This document shows positions 1 through 8,657 of a stretch of DNA of 23,039 bases, in pieces. The DNA lies in NCBI GenBank assembly GCA_964550025.1, contig CAZJYI010000165.1, positions 1-23,039 on the forward strand, written 5' to 3'. The notes under the pieces are model-generated. The model made no database searches. It was not told where the DNA came from and saw only the letters and a list, made by a program, of their open reading frames with translations. Origin of the DNA: CAZJYI01 sp964550025 (GTDB lineage: Bacteria; Verrucomicrobiota; Kiritimatiellia; UBA8416; CAYOBW01). How positions within the stretch are numbered: position 1 is the first letter of the stretch; every line of letters starts with the position of its first letter. The position numbers were made by a program, and so were the translations under genes.

Positions 1-423
1 GGCTGGCAGCTCCGGCGGCGCGACAACCAGAACCGGATCCGGTGGACGACGAGGGGGCTGAGCAATGGGGACATGGACGCCACCTTCGACGTGAACCCGA
101 ACGATGGGAACTGGCACCATTTCGTTGGCATCTACGACGGATCGACGAAGTACATCTACATCGACGGTGAGCTTGACTCCAGCACGGGGGCCAGCGGGAC
201 CATCACCGACGTTGCCGACCCGAACCGATGGGTGGAGATCGGCTCCAGGGACAACGCCGGGCATCGGCATCGCGGTCTGATCGACGAGGCGCGTATCGAG
301 CACGCCGTCCGCTCCGCCGTTTGGCTCAAGGCCCGCTACGACAACGAAAAGCAGGGCTCCGCGTTCGCCTCGTACGCCCGGGTGCATTGGAACAATCGGG
401 CCTCGATGTTCATCCTGCGGTAG
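1..423 (+). CDS. LamG/concanavalin-like lectin domain protein, C-terminal end (5' truncated)
   Basis: The reading frame is open from base 1 in phase 0 and ends at TAG 421-423, giving the last 140 residues of a larger protein. The residues form the second half of a LamG jelly-roll domain: a DGNWHHFVGIYDG strand around residues 36-48, the IYIDGELDSS hairpin at about residue 55, then an EIGSRD...RGLIDEARI segment that is the usual last strand pair of LamG-3/Laminin-G-like domains. The tail (WLKARYDNEKQGSAFASYARV) is the typical helix closing this domain in large secreted proteins of PVC bacteria and Bacteroidetes. The likely role is carbohydrate or surface binding in an exported or cell-surface protein; the catalytic or anchor part, if any, lies upstream of the window. 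No C-terminal sorting domain is visible. Fold assignment is confident, function is not. Confidence 0.8.
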   Translation, partial: GWQLRRRDNQNRIRWTTRGLSNGDMDATFDVNPNDGNWHHFVGIYDGSTKYIYIDGELDSSTGASGTITDVADPNRWVEIGSRDNAGHRHRGLIDEARIEHAVRSAVWLKARYDNEKQGSAFASYARVHWNNRASMFILR

Positions 424-522
424 CGTTACGAGAACCCATCCCGGCGCGACGCCGGCGAGACAACGTGAGTCTCTGCCGGTGCCGCCCGGATTCCTGACCA
501 CCGTGAAGTGACGGGGGCGGGG

Positions 523-626
523 GGAGTGACCTCGTGACGCGGTGACTCCATGACGCCGTGGTTGCTGCGTCGCGAAACCGTCCACCGCCCGGGCGTCACG
601 GGGTCAGGAAGTCACGAAGTCACGCC
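523..626. repeat. Inverted-repeat island of GTGAC/GTCAC words (copy 1)
   Basis: The left arm 523-558 consists of spaced GTGAC/TGAC words (GTGACCTCGTGACGCGGTGA...). The right arm 590-626 consists of the complementary GTCAC words (GGGTCAGGAAGTCACGAAGT...). Their reverse complements align over about 37 bp with a few gaps, separated by about 31 bp. The junction sequences TGACGCCGT and CCCGGGCGTCA recur in the island at 16837-16917, so the two are members of one family. No ORF is associated with it. Confidence 0.75.
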
Positions 627-642
627 CTCTGCGACCGCTCCG

Positions 643-690
643 GGATCGGTTGACGATTACGGGCGACGATTACGGACTACGAGGAGAGGA
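643..690. repeat. CGATTACGG-word repeat, homologous to a segment inside the GH2 gene
   Basis: The tandem words ACGATTACGG-CGACGATTACGGACTACGAG occupy this stretch. It aligns with 10589-10636 inside the GH2 coding sequence, starting with an identical 15-base run (GGATCGGTTGACGAT) and continuing with near-identical words (CGACGAT.ACGGAC.ACGAGG against CGACGATAGCGGACAACGAGG). A right-hand inverted arm is not obvious here and may have decayed. Confidence 0.65.
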
Positions 691-801
691 TTCCCCCCAT
701 CGCCCACTCCCCTGCGACGATCATTGCCGTCTATGCTTGCACCCGTGCCGCGGGAAGCGTTAGGAAGAAGAAAGCGCCATGAACATGAAAAGGGCAGCTG
801 A

Positions 802-924
802 GCCACAAAAGGCACAGAAGTCACAGAAGGGGCAGGGGTGGCAGATGTCCTGCCGCACACCCGGAAGGTGTGACCATCAACCTCTCCGAGTCTCTCTTTT
901 TGTGGGTTTTGTGCCTTTTGTGGC
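802..924. repeat. Inverted-repeat island of 9-nt CACAAAAGG words
   Basis: The left arm 802-830 reads as three tandem 9-mers (CCACAAAAG, GCACAGAAG, TCACAGAAG). The right arm 896-924 is the reverse complement of CCACAAAAG, GCACAAAAC, CCACAAAAA. The first 14 bases of the arms pair perfectly (GCCACAAAAGGCAC). The 65-nt interior folds further: GGCAG/CTGCC at 840-854 and CACACC/GGTGTG at 856-872. The whole block could form a cruciform or a branched RNA about 40 bp before the GH78 start codon. Confidence 0.75.
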
Positions 925-949
925 CGTTCATCTGCCGCCGTCGCGATGA

Positions 950-954
950 AAGGA
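950..954 (+). promoter_or_regulatory. Ribosome binding site of the first GH78 gene
   Basis: AAGGA lies 7 nt before ATG 962, supporting that start. The encoded N-terminus is a good signal peptide. Confidence 0.7.
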
Positions 955-961
955 AACGCCA

Positions 962-3900
962 ATGAAGATCCGATCGCTTGTCTGTTTCTCGACACTTCTG
1001 ACCGTCATCCTCGTGTGCCCCGGCATTCTGCGGGCTGAGGGCGAGGGTGCGAAACCGTGCGGTCTGCGGTGTGAGTACCTCGTAGATCCCCTCGGCATCG
1101 GCGAGGTGCAGCCGCGCCTGAGCTGGATGTCGGAGTGCGAGCAGCGCGGTTGGAAGCAGACCGCCTATCGCCTGCTGGTCGCTTCCAGCAGAGCCCTGCT
1201 CGACAGGGAATCCGGCGACCTTTGGGACACGGGCAGGCAGGAGTCCGATCGATCCACGCAGATTGCCTACGGGGGAAAGCCGCTGACGTCGCGGATGCGT
1301 TGCTATTGGAAAGTCCGCGTGTGGGACGGGGATGGCAAGGCCTCGGCATGGAGTGATGCTGCCGTGTGGTCGATGGGATTACTCGAGGGCTCGGACTGGA
1401 AGGCCGATTGGATCGGTTGGGATGCCGTGCCTTCAGCCGGCAAGGAAGCAGGCGAAGCGGCTGAAGAGCTCTTCGTGAAAGCGGCTTCGTGGATCTGGTA
1501 TCCCGCCGGTTCGCCGGCCCAAAGTGCGCCGGTCGGTCAACGTTTCTTCCGCCGGTCATTCGATGTCCCCGCGGGGCGAAAGGTCAAGTCCGCCGTGGTC
1601 CAGGGCACGGCCGACAACGCGTTTGCCCTGATGCTGAACGGGCGGCGGGTTCTGAAAGGCAGTAGCTTCAAGAACTGCGAGACGGCGGACATCACGGCTC
1701 AAATCCGCTCCGGCGTCAATACGTTGGCCGTCGAGGCCTCGAACCTTGGCGATGCCCCCAACCCGGCCGGGATGATCTGCGGTCTGCGAATCGTGTTCGA
1801 GAGCGGACCGCCGCTGACCATTCTCACGGACTCCGCCTGGCGGGTCTCCGACAGGAAGGACAAGGATTGGGAGAAGAGCGACTATCAGGATGAGGGTTGG
1901 AAGAACGCCAGGGTTCTCGGCAAGTACGGCTGCGGGCCTTGGGGGTCCTTTGCCACCGGCAGGCCGAAGAAGAAACGCTACTTGCCGTCCCCGCACCTGC
2001 GAAAGGAGTTTGCAGTCGCCGGCAAGGTGTCGCGCGCCTCTCTCTACGTCACGTCGCAGGGGGTTGCGGAGATGCGGCTGAACGGCAAGCGCGTCGGCGA
2101 CGAGTTTTTCATGCCCGGGTGGACCGACTACCGCAAGCGCATCTACTATCGCACCTACGATGTCACCGCCATGCTCCGGCAAGGCTCCAATGCGATTGCC
2201 GGCATCCTGGGTGACGGTTGGTTCCGGGGCAACATCAGCATCAAGGGGCAGAATCAGTATGGCCGCAAGATCCGTCTGCTGACGCAGCTCCACATCGACT
2301 ACGCGGACGGACGGAGCGAGACGGTCATTTCCGATCCGAGCTGGAAGGCGTCTTTCGGGCCGATCCTCGAGTCCGACATGCAGGCGGGTGAGACCTACGA
2401 CGCGCGTCGCGAGATGCCGGGTTGGGACAGCGTCGGCTTTGACGACTCCAAGTGGGCGTCGGTGGACACCGGCTCCGACATCAAACCGCTCATTCAGGCC
2501 TATCCCGGTGTTCCGGTGCGACGGACGCAGGAGCTGCCGACACTGAAGCTGACTGAGCCGAAAGCGGGCGCCTATGTGTTCGATCTCGGGCAGAACTTCT
2601 CGGGATGGATCCGGTTGAAGGTGAGCGGCGAAGCCGGCGAGAAGGTCGTCATGCGCTTCGGGGAGATGCTCAATGCCGACGGCACGGTCTACACCGCAAA
2701 CCTGCGTTCGGCCCGTGCGACGGACACGTACATCCTCAAAGGCGGCGGTGAAGAGGTATGGGAGCCGCACTTCACGTTTCACGGGTTCCGCTATGTCGAG
2801 ATAGCCGGTCTGTCCGGCAAGCCGACTCCGGACGCGGTTACCGGGATCGTCATCCACTCCGACGCCCCGCTGACCAGTTCCTTTGAATGCTCCAACCCGC
2901 TCCTGAACCGGCTCCACAGCAACATCGTCTGGGGGCAGCGCTCCAATTACCTGGAGGTGCCCACCGACTGCCCGCAGCGGGACGAGCGGCTCGGATGGAC
3001 CGGCGACACCCAGGTGTTCATCCGTTCCGGCTGCTATCATCAGGATGTCGCCGCCTTTTTCACCAAGTGGATGGTGGACCTGGTGGACACTCAGACCGCG
3101 GACGGCCGCTTCGGGAACCAGGCGCCGGTGTTTCACGGTCACGGCAGCCCGGCGTGGGCCGACGCGGGGACCATTTGTCCCTGGACGATCTACAAGGTGT
3201 ACGGCGACACGCGCCTGATCGGCAGACACTACGAGGCGATGGCACGATTCATCGACGCTTGCCGCCGCAAAGGCCTTAAGGGGCCGGGGGGCGGTTTCGG
3301 AGACTGGCTGGCAGTGGGCTCCTCCACTCCGAAGGACCTCATCTCGGCTGCCTACTTCGGCTACAGCACCAGCCTCATGGCCGAGATGGCGGAGGCGCTT
3401 GGGAAGACGCAGGACGCGGCCAGGTACAACAAGCTGTTTGAGGAGATCCGCGCAAACTTCCAGAAGACCTTTGTCAAGGCCGACGGTACGATTGCGGGGC
3501 ATTCCCAGACCGCGTACTGCCTGGCCCTGCATTTCGATCTACTGACCGGGAAGCAGCGCGAGCAGGCGGCGGCTCATCTCGTCGAGCGAATCAAGGCCAA
3601 GAACTACCACCTGTCCGTGGGGTTTGTCGGTGTGCCGATTCTCCTGCCGACCCTCACCGAGATCGGCCGCAGCGACCTGGCGTACCGGCTGATCCAGAAC
3701 AAGAGCTATCCGTCCTGGGGCTACTCGATCGAACAGGGAGCCACGACGATCTGGGAGCGCTGGAACAGCTATACGAAGAAAGACGGGTTCGGCGACGTCA
3801 AGATGAACTCGTTCAACCACTACGCGTACGGCTCTTGCAGCGAGTGGATGTTCCGCAGCATGCTCGGTATCGAGACCGATGGGGCCGGCTTCCAGAGACT

Positions 3901-4207
3901 CACGATGAAGCCCGCGCTGGGGGAGGGCGTGATCTGGGCCAGGGGGCACTACGACTCCATCCACGGGCGCATCGGCAGCAACTGGAAGCGTGACGGCAGG
4001 ACGTTTGAGTGGCTCGTGACCGTTCCCGCCAACACCACCGCGACCGTGTATGTTCCGGCGGCGAAGGTCACGGATGTCACCGAGAGCGGGCGCCCCGCCA
4101 AGAACGCCGATGGCGTCACGTTTCTGCGTACGGAAACGGACCGCGCTGTCTTCAGAGTGGGTTCGGGACAATACGCGTTTGCTTCCGAGAGCACGGCATC
4201 TGATTGA
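962..4207 (+). CDS. Exported alpha-L-rhamnosidase, GH78 (1081 aa)
   Basis: This inverting glycoside hydrolase releases terminal alpha-L-rhamnose from polysaccharides or glycosides. A signal peptide covers residues 1-25 (basic MKIR, hydrophobic core, LRA cleavage site), so it acts in the periplasm or outside. Domain order: an N-terminal Fn3-like Bac_rhamnosid_N module (about 30-140, GLRCEYL...QPRLSW), an extra galactose-binding-like beta-sandwich (about 165-310), the concanavalin-like beta domain with LNGKRVGDEFFMPGWTDY (about 340-640), the (alpha/alpha)6 barrel (about 650-970) and a C-terminal beta domain. The catalytic motif PTDCPQRDERLGWTGD is at 667-682. E675 of RDE is the expected general acid by analogy with SaRha78A, with D669, W679 and D682 lining the -1 site. 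E932 in GATTIWERW is the expected base. The gene is complete and full length. It is separated from the next gene by 273 bp and probably has its own promoter. Confidence 0.93.
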   Translation: MKIRSLVCFSTLLTVILVCPGILRAEGEGAKPCGLRCEYLVDPLGIGEVQPRLSWMSECEQRGWKQTAYRLLVASSRALLDRESGDLWDTGRQESDRSTQIAYGGKPLTSRMRCYWKVRVWDGDGKASAWSDAAVWSMGLLEGSDWKADWIGWDAVPSAGKEAGEAAEELFVKAASWIWYPAGSPAQSAPVGQRFFRRSFDVPAGRKVKSAVVQGTADNAFALMLNGRRVLKGSSFKNCETADITAQIRSGVNTLAVEASNLGDAPNPAGMICGLRIVFESGPPLTILTDSAWRVSDRKDKDWEKSDYQDEGWKNARVLGKYGCGPWGSFATGRPKKKRYLPSPHLRKEFAVAGKVSRASLYVTSQGVAEMRLNGKRVGDEFFMPGWTDYRKRIYYRTYDVTAMLRQGSNAIAGILGDGWFRGNISIKGQNQYGRKIRLLTQLHIDYADGRSETVISDPSWKASFGPILESDMQAGETYDARREMPGWDSVGFDDSKWASVDTGSDIKPLIQAYPGVPVRRTQELPTLKLTEPKAGAYVFDLGQNFSGWIRLKVSGEAGEKVVMRFGEMLNADGTVYTANLRSARATDTYILKGGGEEVWEPHFTFHGFRYVEIAGLSGKPTPDAVTGIVIHSDAPLTSSFECSNPLLNRLHSNIVWGQRSNYLEVPTDCPQRDERLGWTGDTQVFIRSGCYHQDVAAFFTKWMVDLVDTQTADGRFGNQAPVFHGHGSPAWADAGTICPWTIYKVYGDTRLIGRHYEAMARFIDACRRKGLKGPGGGFGDWLAVGSSTPKDLISAAYFGYSTSLMAEMAEALGKTQDAARYNKLFEEIRANFQKTFVKADGTIAGHSQTAYCLALHFDLLTGKQREQAAAHLVERIKAKNYHLSVGFVGVPILLPTLTEIGRSDLAYRLIQNKSYPSWGYSIEQGATTIWERWNSYTKKDGFGDVKMNSFNHYAYGSCSEWMFRSMLGIETDGAGFQRLTMKPALGEGVIWARGHYDSIHGRIGSNWKRDGRTFEWLVTVPANTTATVYVPAAKVTDVTESGRPAKNADGVTFLRTETDRAVFRVGSGQYAFASESTASD

Positions 4208-4214
4208 TGTCGTG

Positions 4215-4260
4215 CCGCATTGCTCATCTCCCGACAGGTGAGCGCGAAGCGTGAATGCGG
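4215..4260 (+). terminator. Stem-loop after the first GH78 gene (possible terminator)
   Basis: CCGCATT (4215-4221) pairs with AATGCGG (4254-4260), and GCTCATCT (4222-4229) pairs with AGGTGAGC (4236-4243) with one G-U. The stem is bulged and has a 6-nt apical loop. It starts 7 nt after the stop codon, a terminator-like position, but no U-tract follows, so it may equally be an mRNA 3'-end stabilising structure. Confidence 0.4.
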
Positions 4261-4480
4261 ACCGATCTGCCGGTTGACGCAATTCCGGGCCGTGTCTGCC
4301 GCAAAAGACTGCTAGGCTCCGTCGGCGGGAAGAGCCTATAGTGGACCCAATTGCGATCTTGCGGGAAAACGCGTGCGCAACAAGGCGCGGTGTGTTGACC
4401 CGTTGATGCAATGAACAGGTTCGATGTGCAATCGGACCATGGCCCCGGATGCTATTGTGACCCACACGAGGAGGTTTGCC
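4261..4480. other. Intergenic leader before the second GH78 gene
   Basis: I see no gene here. TTGACC at 4395-4400 and TATAGT at 4337-4342 resemble -35 and -10 hexamers, but neither has a partner at 16-18 bp, so no promoter is called. A weak inverted repeat (GCGATCTTGCG / CGCAACAAGGCGC, about 4347-4385) could be an operator or chance. Confidence 0.3.
4468..4474 (+). promoter_or_regulatory. Strong Shine-Dalgarno of the second GH78 gene
   Basis: GAGGAGG lies 6 nt before ATG 4481. This selects 4481 over the in-frame upstream ATG at 4424, which would put 19 hydrophilic residues in front of the signal peptide. Confidence 0.8.
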
Positions 4481-6844
4481 ATGAACAGAATCTGTACAAT
4501 AGCGGCGGCGTTGGCCGTCAACACTGGTGTGGTCTCGGCCGTTAACGAGCCGGTTGGGTTGATGTGCGAACTGCTGGCGCAACCGGAGAATACACGTATC
4601 GCCGATGCACGGCCCGAGTTCGGGTGGATTGTCCGGTCCGACAAGCCGGGGGACGTTCAGACCGCCTACCAGGTTGTGGTTCGGTCCGCCGCTGGAGACG
4701 AGGTCTGGGACAGCGGTAGGGTGGGCTCCGCGAACTCAATCAACGTCGACTACGGCGGCGAGGACCTGGCGCCTGATCGTGAATACGCTTGGAAGGTGAA
4801 AACCTGGACGCGGCTGGCGGGGGAGACCGACTGGTCGAAGCCGCAGACGTTCCTGACCGCCGCGAAGCTCGGGGGCTACGCCACTTCGCGTTACCCGCTG
4901 GTTGAAACCGCCGTTCTTCCGGTGACGGTTGAGCGCAAAGAGGAAGGGCACTACCTGGTCGATTTCGGCCGCGTGGCGTTCGGGTACCTGGTGCTGAAAC
5001 TCGATGCCCCCGCGGTCGGGGAACTGGCAGTTCATCTCGCCGAGCGGGGAACGGCGGAAGGCGTCAACCGCAAGCCCGGCGGCACGATACGCTACGTCGA
5101 GGTCAAACAACCGCTCAAGGCCGGTCTCCACAGCTACCGGGTTCAGACGCCCCGCGACAAGCGGAACACGGGGGGTAGAGCCATCCAGCTTCCGGAGACG
5201 ATCGGGATCATCATGCCGTTTCGCTACGTCGAGATCATGAACTGCCCGGTGGCGCTCGAGGCCTCGATGATCACCCAGATGGCGGTGCACTATCCCTTCG
5301 ACGACACGGCCGCCACGTTCAAGTCGTCCGACGATGTCCTCGACCAGATCTGGGAGCTGTGCCGCTACAGCATGAAGGCCACGAGCTTCTGCGGCGTCTA
5401 TGTCGACGGGGACCGCGAGCGCATCCCCTACGAGGCCGATGCCTACATCAACCAACTCTCCCACTACGCCGTCGACCGCGAGTTCTCGCTCGCGCGGTAC
5501 AGCCACGAGTACTTGCTTGAGAATCCCACCTGGCCGACCGAGTGGAAACAGCATTCCGTCATGATGGCATGGGCGGACTACATGTACACGGGCAATGCAG
5601 AGTCGCTGGCGGCGTGCTACGACTTGCTCAAGGCGGAGAAGACACTGGAGCAACGTGCGCGCGAAGACGGTCTGCTCAATACGAAGGGGCTGCGGGACAT
5701 TGTCGATTGGCCGCGGGGGGAGCGGGACGGATACGATTTCAAGGAGGTCAACACCGTCGTCAACGCCTTCCACTATGAGAACCTCAAGCAGATGGCGCTG
5801 TTTGCGGAGGCCCTGGGCAAAAAGGACGATGCGGAGACCTATCGCGAGAGAGCCCGGAAATTCCACCAGGTATTCAACGAGAAGCTCTTTGACGCCAAGC
5901 GCGGCGTCTACGTGGACGGTGAGGGGTCGGAGCATGCGTCCATCCACGCCAACATGATCCCGTTGGCTTTTGGGCTGGTGCCGGACGACCGGATCGAAGC
6001 CGTGGCCGACTTTGTCGTGTCCAAGGGCATGGCCTGCAGCGTCTATGCCGCCCAGTATCTCATGGAAGGGCTGTACAACGCCGGCCGGGCGGACGAAGCA
6101 TTTGATCTGCTGATCTCCCGCGAGCTCCGGAGCTGGTACAACATGATCCGGGTCGGTTCGACGATCACGCTGGAGGCGTGGGACAACCGGTTCAAGCCCA
6201 ACCAGGACTGGAACCACGCCTGGGGCGCGGTCCCAGGCAACATCATTCCGCGCTATCTTCTTGGCGTCCGCCCGCTCGAACCGGGCTTCGGGAAAACGTT
6301 GATCCGCCCCATGCCCGGGCCGTTGCAGCGCGTGGCGGCGACGATACCGACCGTTCGCGGCCCGATTGGAGTCGAGATCGCCAACGAGCCGGGTCGACCC
6401 TTCGACTTGACCGTGTCGATTCCGGTCAACATGACGGCACGCGTCGAGGTTCCGTTGCCCGGAGGGAAGGGAGACGTCACGGTGAACGGCAAGGCAGTGC
6501 GGAGCACCAGGGCCGGCGGGTTTGCCGTTATCGAGAACGTGGCATCCGGCACCCATTGCTTCCGCACCACTACCCGGGTAGAGAAGCGCGTGAAGAAAGC
6601 GCCTCCCGCGGTGAAGATCATCGGGGCTGTCTATGGGTCTGACGGGAAGAGCAAGGACGTGACGGCGACACTGCGTTCGTTGGCGGTGTCGGGGAAGCAA
6701 GTCATCGACATACCGGGCGGCTACAACAAGCACTTCGGAGACCCGCACCACAAGGTTGTCAAGAAACTCACCGTCGAGTACGAGCTTGATGGTGTCAAGA
6801 GATCGAAGAGCTTCGTCGAGGATAGCCGGGTGGTTCTGGACTAG
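4481..6844 (+). CDS. Exported GH78-family alpha-L-rhamnosidase, short form with C-terminal beta domain (787 aa)
   Basis: This is a second rhamnosidase-like hydrolase. A signal peptide covers residues 1-20 (MNRICTIAAALAVNTGVVSA). It is about 290 residues shorter than the upstream GH78 because the extra beta-sandwich modules are missing. The Fn3-like N-terminal module (about 20-125) leads directly into a beta domain with the HYLVDFGRVAFGYL strand and then the (alpha/alpha)6 barrel (about 280-620). The acid motif is VDGDRERIPYEAD at 308-320. E313 of RER is the expected general acid, with D309 and D320 as partners; this form matches the DCPWREQAQWxGD variant of GH78. E565 in TLEAW is the expected base. 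Residues about 705-787 (VKIIGAVYGSDG...VTATL...GDPHHKVVKKLTVEY) form a separate C-terminal beta domain of unknown role, seen appended to other hydrolases in this kind of genome. The ABC gene starts 20 bp downstream, suggesting cotranscription. Substrate specificity is uncertain. Confidence 0.88.
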   Translation: MNRICTIAAALAVNTGVVSAVNEPVGLMCELLAQPENTRIADARPEFGWIVRSDKPGDVQTAYQVVVRSAAGDEVWDSGRVGSANSINVDYGGEDLAPDREYAWKVKTWTRLAGETDWSKPQTFLTAAKLGGYATSRYPLVETAVLPVTVERKEEGHYLVDFGRVAFGYLVLKLDAPAVGELAVHLAERGTAEGVNRKPGGTIRYVEVKQPLKAGLHSYRVQTPRDKRNTGGRAIQLPETIGIIMPFRYVEIMNCPVALEASMITQMAVHYPFDDTAATFKSSDDVLDQIWELCRYSMKATSFCGVYVDGDRERIPYEADAYINQLSHYAVDREFSLARYSHEYLLENPTWPTEWKQHSVMMAWADYMYTGNAESLAACYDLLKAEKTLEQRAREDGLLNTKGLRDIVDWPRGERDGYDFKEVNTVVNAFHYENLKQMALFAEALGKKDDAETYRERARKFHQVFNEKLFDAKRGVYVDGEGSEHASIHANMIPLAFGLVPDDRIEAVADFVVSKGMACSVYAAQYLMEGLYNAGRADEAFDLLISRELRSWYNMIRVGSTITLEAWDNRFKPNQDWNHAWGAVPGNIIPRYLLGVRPLEPGFGKTLIRPMPGPLQRVAATIPTVRGPIGVEIANEPGRPFDLTVSIPVNMTARVEVPLPGGKGDVTVNGKAVRSTRAGGFAVIENVASGTHCFRTTTRVEKRVKKAPPAVKIIGAVYGSDGKSKDVTATLRSLAVSGKQVIDIPGGYNKHFGDPHHKVVKKLTVEYELDGVKRSKSFVEDSRVVLD

Positions 6845-6864
6845 CGCGGGAGAGTTCCATCCGG

Positions 6865-8637
6865 ATGGGTGACAAGAAGCGATCGAATCTATGGCGGCTG
6901 CTGAGCTACGTGCGACCCTACTGGGCGTGGTTCCTGGCGGCGCTCTGCTTCGGGATCATGATCCGGATGCGCCCGGTCGCGGTGGCCTGGCTCGTGGGTG
7001 AGACCATCGATGTTCTCAAGTCCGCTGAAACGGGCGAAATGGCGGCTCAGGTGGCGTGGCGGCGGGTGCTCCTGCTTTCGTTGGGGGGGCTTGCCCTGCT
7101 GGCGTTGCTGACCGTTCCGACCTACTTTCGCTTCTTCTGCGGCGCGCGGGCCGTACAGAGGGCGATCCGGGACCTGCGCTGCGAACTGTACGCGCACGTG
7201 CAGAAACTTTCGCACTCGTTCTTTGATCGCAACCGTTCCGGGTCGCTGACCAGCCGCATCGTCAGTGACGTCCAGATGATCGCTCCTTTCCTGAATACCG
7301 TGCTCCTGCGGCTCTGGATCAGTGTCGGTCTGATCGTTTCGGTGCTTGCCTATTTCTTCTCGAAAAGCCCGCTGCTGGCCGGGCTCTCCCTGCTGCTGGT
7401 GCCCGTCCAGGTGATCGTTGTCCGGCGGATCGGCCTGAGAGTGCGCGGCCTGGCGCGACGCATTCGTGCACGGCTGGCCTGGATGTCGGGCAATGCGCAG
7501 GAGAAGCTGGCGGCGGCTACCGTGGTCAAGGCGTTCACGCACGAAGGCGACGAAATCCAGCGCTTTCGCGACGATTCGGAGGAGATCGTCACAATGGGCC
7601 TTCGCAACGCGCACCACGTCGCCACGATGAACTGTGTTACCGGTCTTCTCAGCGGGTTGGGGCCGTTGCTGCTGATTTTCCTGGGGGGGCGGATCGGTCT
7701 CTTCCATCCGGAGCGGCTGTCCATCGGCGTTCTGGTCCAGTTTGTCCTGATGCAGCCGCATCTGTACGCGCCGTTTGAGCAGCTGGCGAATATGCAAATG
7801 GTGGCTTCGAACGCCTTGGGCGCAACCGATCGCGTGTTCGACATCTTTGATACCGAACCGGAAGTGGCGAACAAGCCCGGAGCGTGCCGGGCCCCGCGGT
7901 TCGAGGGCCGTATCTCCTTCGAGGACGTCGCCTTCTCGTACCCGGTTCGCAACGGGCCGCGCATTATCGACGAGGTCTCGCTCGAGATCCCGGCGCGAAC
8001 GAGCCTTGCACTGGTTGGGCCCTCAGGCAGTGGCAAGAGCACCATCGTGAACCTGTTGAACCGGTTCTATGAACTGGCGGAAGGCCGCATCCTGGTCGAC
8101 GACACAGACATCACGGAGTACACGGTTTTCTCACTCCGCTACCAGATCGGGTTGGTTCCGCAGAACCCGGTTCTTTTCTCCGGCAGCATCGAGGAGAACA
8201 TCCTCTACGGCCGGCCCGATGCACACGAGAACGAGGTGCGGCAGGCAGCCGCCAACGCGAATGCGCTCGACTTCATCGAGGCGATGCCGGACGGCATGGA
8301 GACCGTTGTCGGCGAGCGCGGGACGACCCTGTCCGGCGGCCAGATGCAGCGGCTGGCCATTGCGCGCGCGTTTCTCAACGATCCCTCGATACTCATCCTG
8401 GACGAGGCGACCAGCGCCCTGGATTCAGAGAGTGAACGCTGTATCCAGGAGGCGCTGGGCCGGCTGATGACCGGGCGTACCACGATCATGATCGCGCACC
8501 GCCTGGCAACGATTCGTGACGCCGACCAGATTGCCGTGTTGTCCGGGGGGCGCTTGGTTGAGCTGGGCACCCACGACGTGCTGCGGCAGAGTGGCGGCCT
8601 GTACGCGATGCTCTGTGAACAGCAGTTCAGCGGTTGA
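6865..8637 (+). CDS. ABC transporter, fused permease and ATPase (type IV/exporter fold, 590 aa)
   Basis: This is a half-transporter of the MsbA/LmrA class that would work as a homodimer in the inner membrane. The transmembrane domain spans about residues 15-320 with six predicted helices, beginning YWAWFLAALCFGIMI. It includes the FFDRNRSGSLTSRIVSDV coupling segment that is standard for this class. The nucleotide-binding domain (about 345-590) has Walker A GPSGSGKST (385-393), a Q-loop VPQNPVLF, signature LSGGQ (489-493), Walker B ILILDEATSALD with D513/E514, and H-loop H545. All catalytic residues are intact. A GGGAG sequence lies about 12 nt upstream of the ATG. It sits between a rhamnosidase and a URO-D-like gene, so its cargo may be a glycan, glycoconjugate or by-product, but exporter-fold transporters cannot be assigned a substrate from sequence. 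A lipid or antimicrobial-peptide exporter is also possible. Confidence 0.92.
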   Translation: MGDKKRSNLWRLLSYVRPYWAWFLAALCFGIMIRMRPVAVAWLVGETIDVLKSAETGEMAAQVAWRRVLLLSLGGLALLALLTVPTYFRFFCGARAVQRAIRDLRCELYAHVQKLSHSFFDRNRSGSLTSRIVSDVQMIAPFLNTVLLRLWISVGLIVSVLAYFFSKSPLLAGLSLLLVPVQVIVVRRIGLRVRGLARRIRARLAWMSGNAQEKLAAATVVKAFTHEGDEIQRFRDDSEEIVTMGLRNAHHVATMNCVTGLLSGLGPLLLIFLGGRIGLFHPERLSIGVLVQFVLMQPHLYAPFEQLANMQMVASNALGATDRVFDIFDTEPEVANKPGACRAPRFEGRISFEDVAFSYPVRNGPRIIDEVSLEIPARTSLALVGPSGSGKSTIVNLLNRFYELAEGRILVDDTDITEYTVFSLRYQIGLVPQNPVLFSGSIEENILYGRPDAHENEVRQAAANANALDFIEAMPDGMETVVGERGTTLSGGQMQRLAIARAFLNDPSILILDEATSALDSESERCIQEALGRLMTGRTTIMIAHRLATIRDADQIAVLSGGRLVELGTHDVLRQSGGLYAMLCEQQFSG

Positions 8638-8657
8638 TTGCGGTAAATCCTGAGTGA

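Larger units (their letters stand above)
424..961. other. 538-bp intergenic region packed with structured repeats
   Basis: No credible gene is found between the LamG stop and the GH78 start. The small ORFs on both strands cross repeat islands and have no protein-like features. The stretch holds three separate repeat islands (523-626, 643-690, 802-924), listed individually. A short stem CCGGC/GCCGG at 441-455 follows the LamG gene but has no U-tract, so a terminator is not claimed. I could not identify a convincing sigma-70 promoter for the downstream GH78 gene. Confidence 0.6.

Noticed and set aside
441..455. Intrinsic terminator after the LamG gene
   Set aside because: The stem is only 5 bp and no T-run follows.
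550..801. 83-codon plus-strand ORF in the first intergenic region
   Set aside because: It runs through two repeat islands, is Arg/Pro-rich and low in complexity, and has no Shine-Dalgarno.
657..995. 112-codon minus-strand ORF before the GH78 gene
   Set aside because: It overlaps the GH78 start and the CACAAAAGG island, and its composition is not protein-like.
1556..3532. 658-codon open frame on the minus strand across the first GH78 gene
   Set aside because: It is antisense to a clear GH78 gene and its translation shows no domain or signal; long antisense frames are expected in high-GC coding DNA.
4337..4342. TATAGT as a -10 promoter element for the second GH78
   Set aside because: No acceptable -35 hexamer lies 16-18 bp upstream; it is a single-hexamer match likely by chance.
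4736..6751. 671-codon minus-strand open frame across the second GH78 gene
   Set aside because: It is a shadow of the GH78 codon pattern. The protein is rich in R, V, D and H without motifs, and it has no promoter or context.
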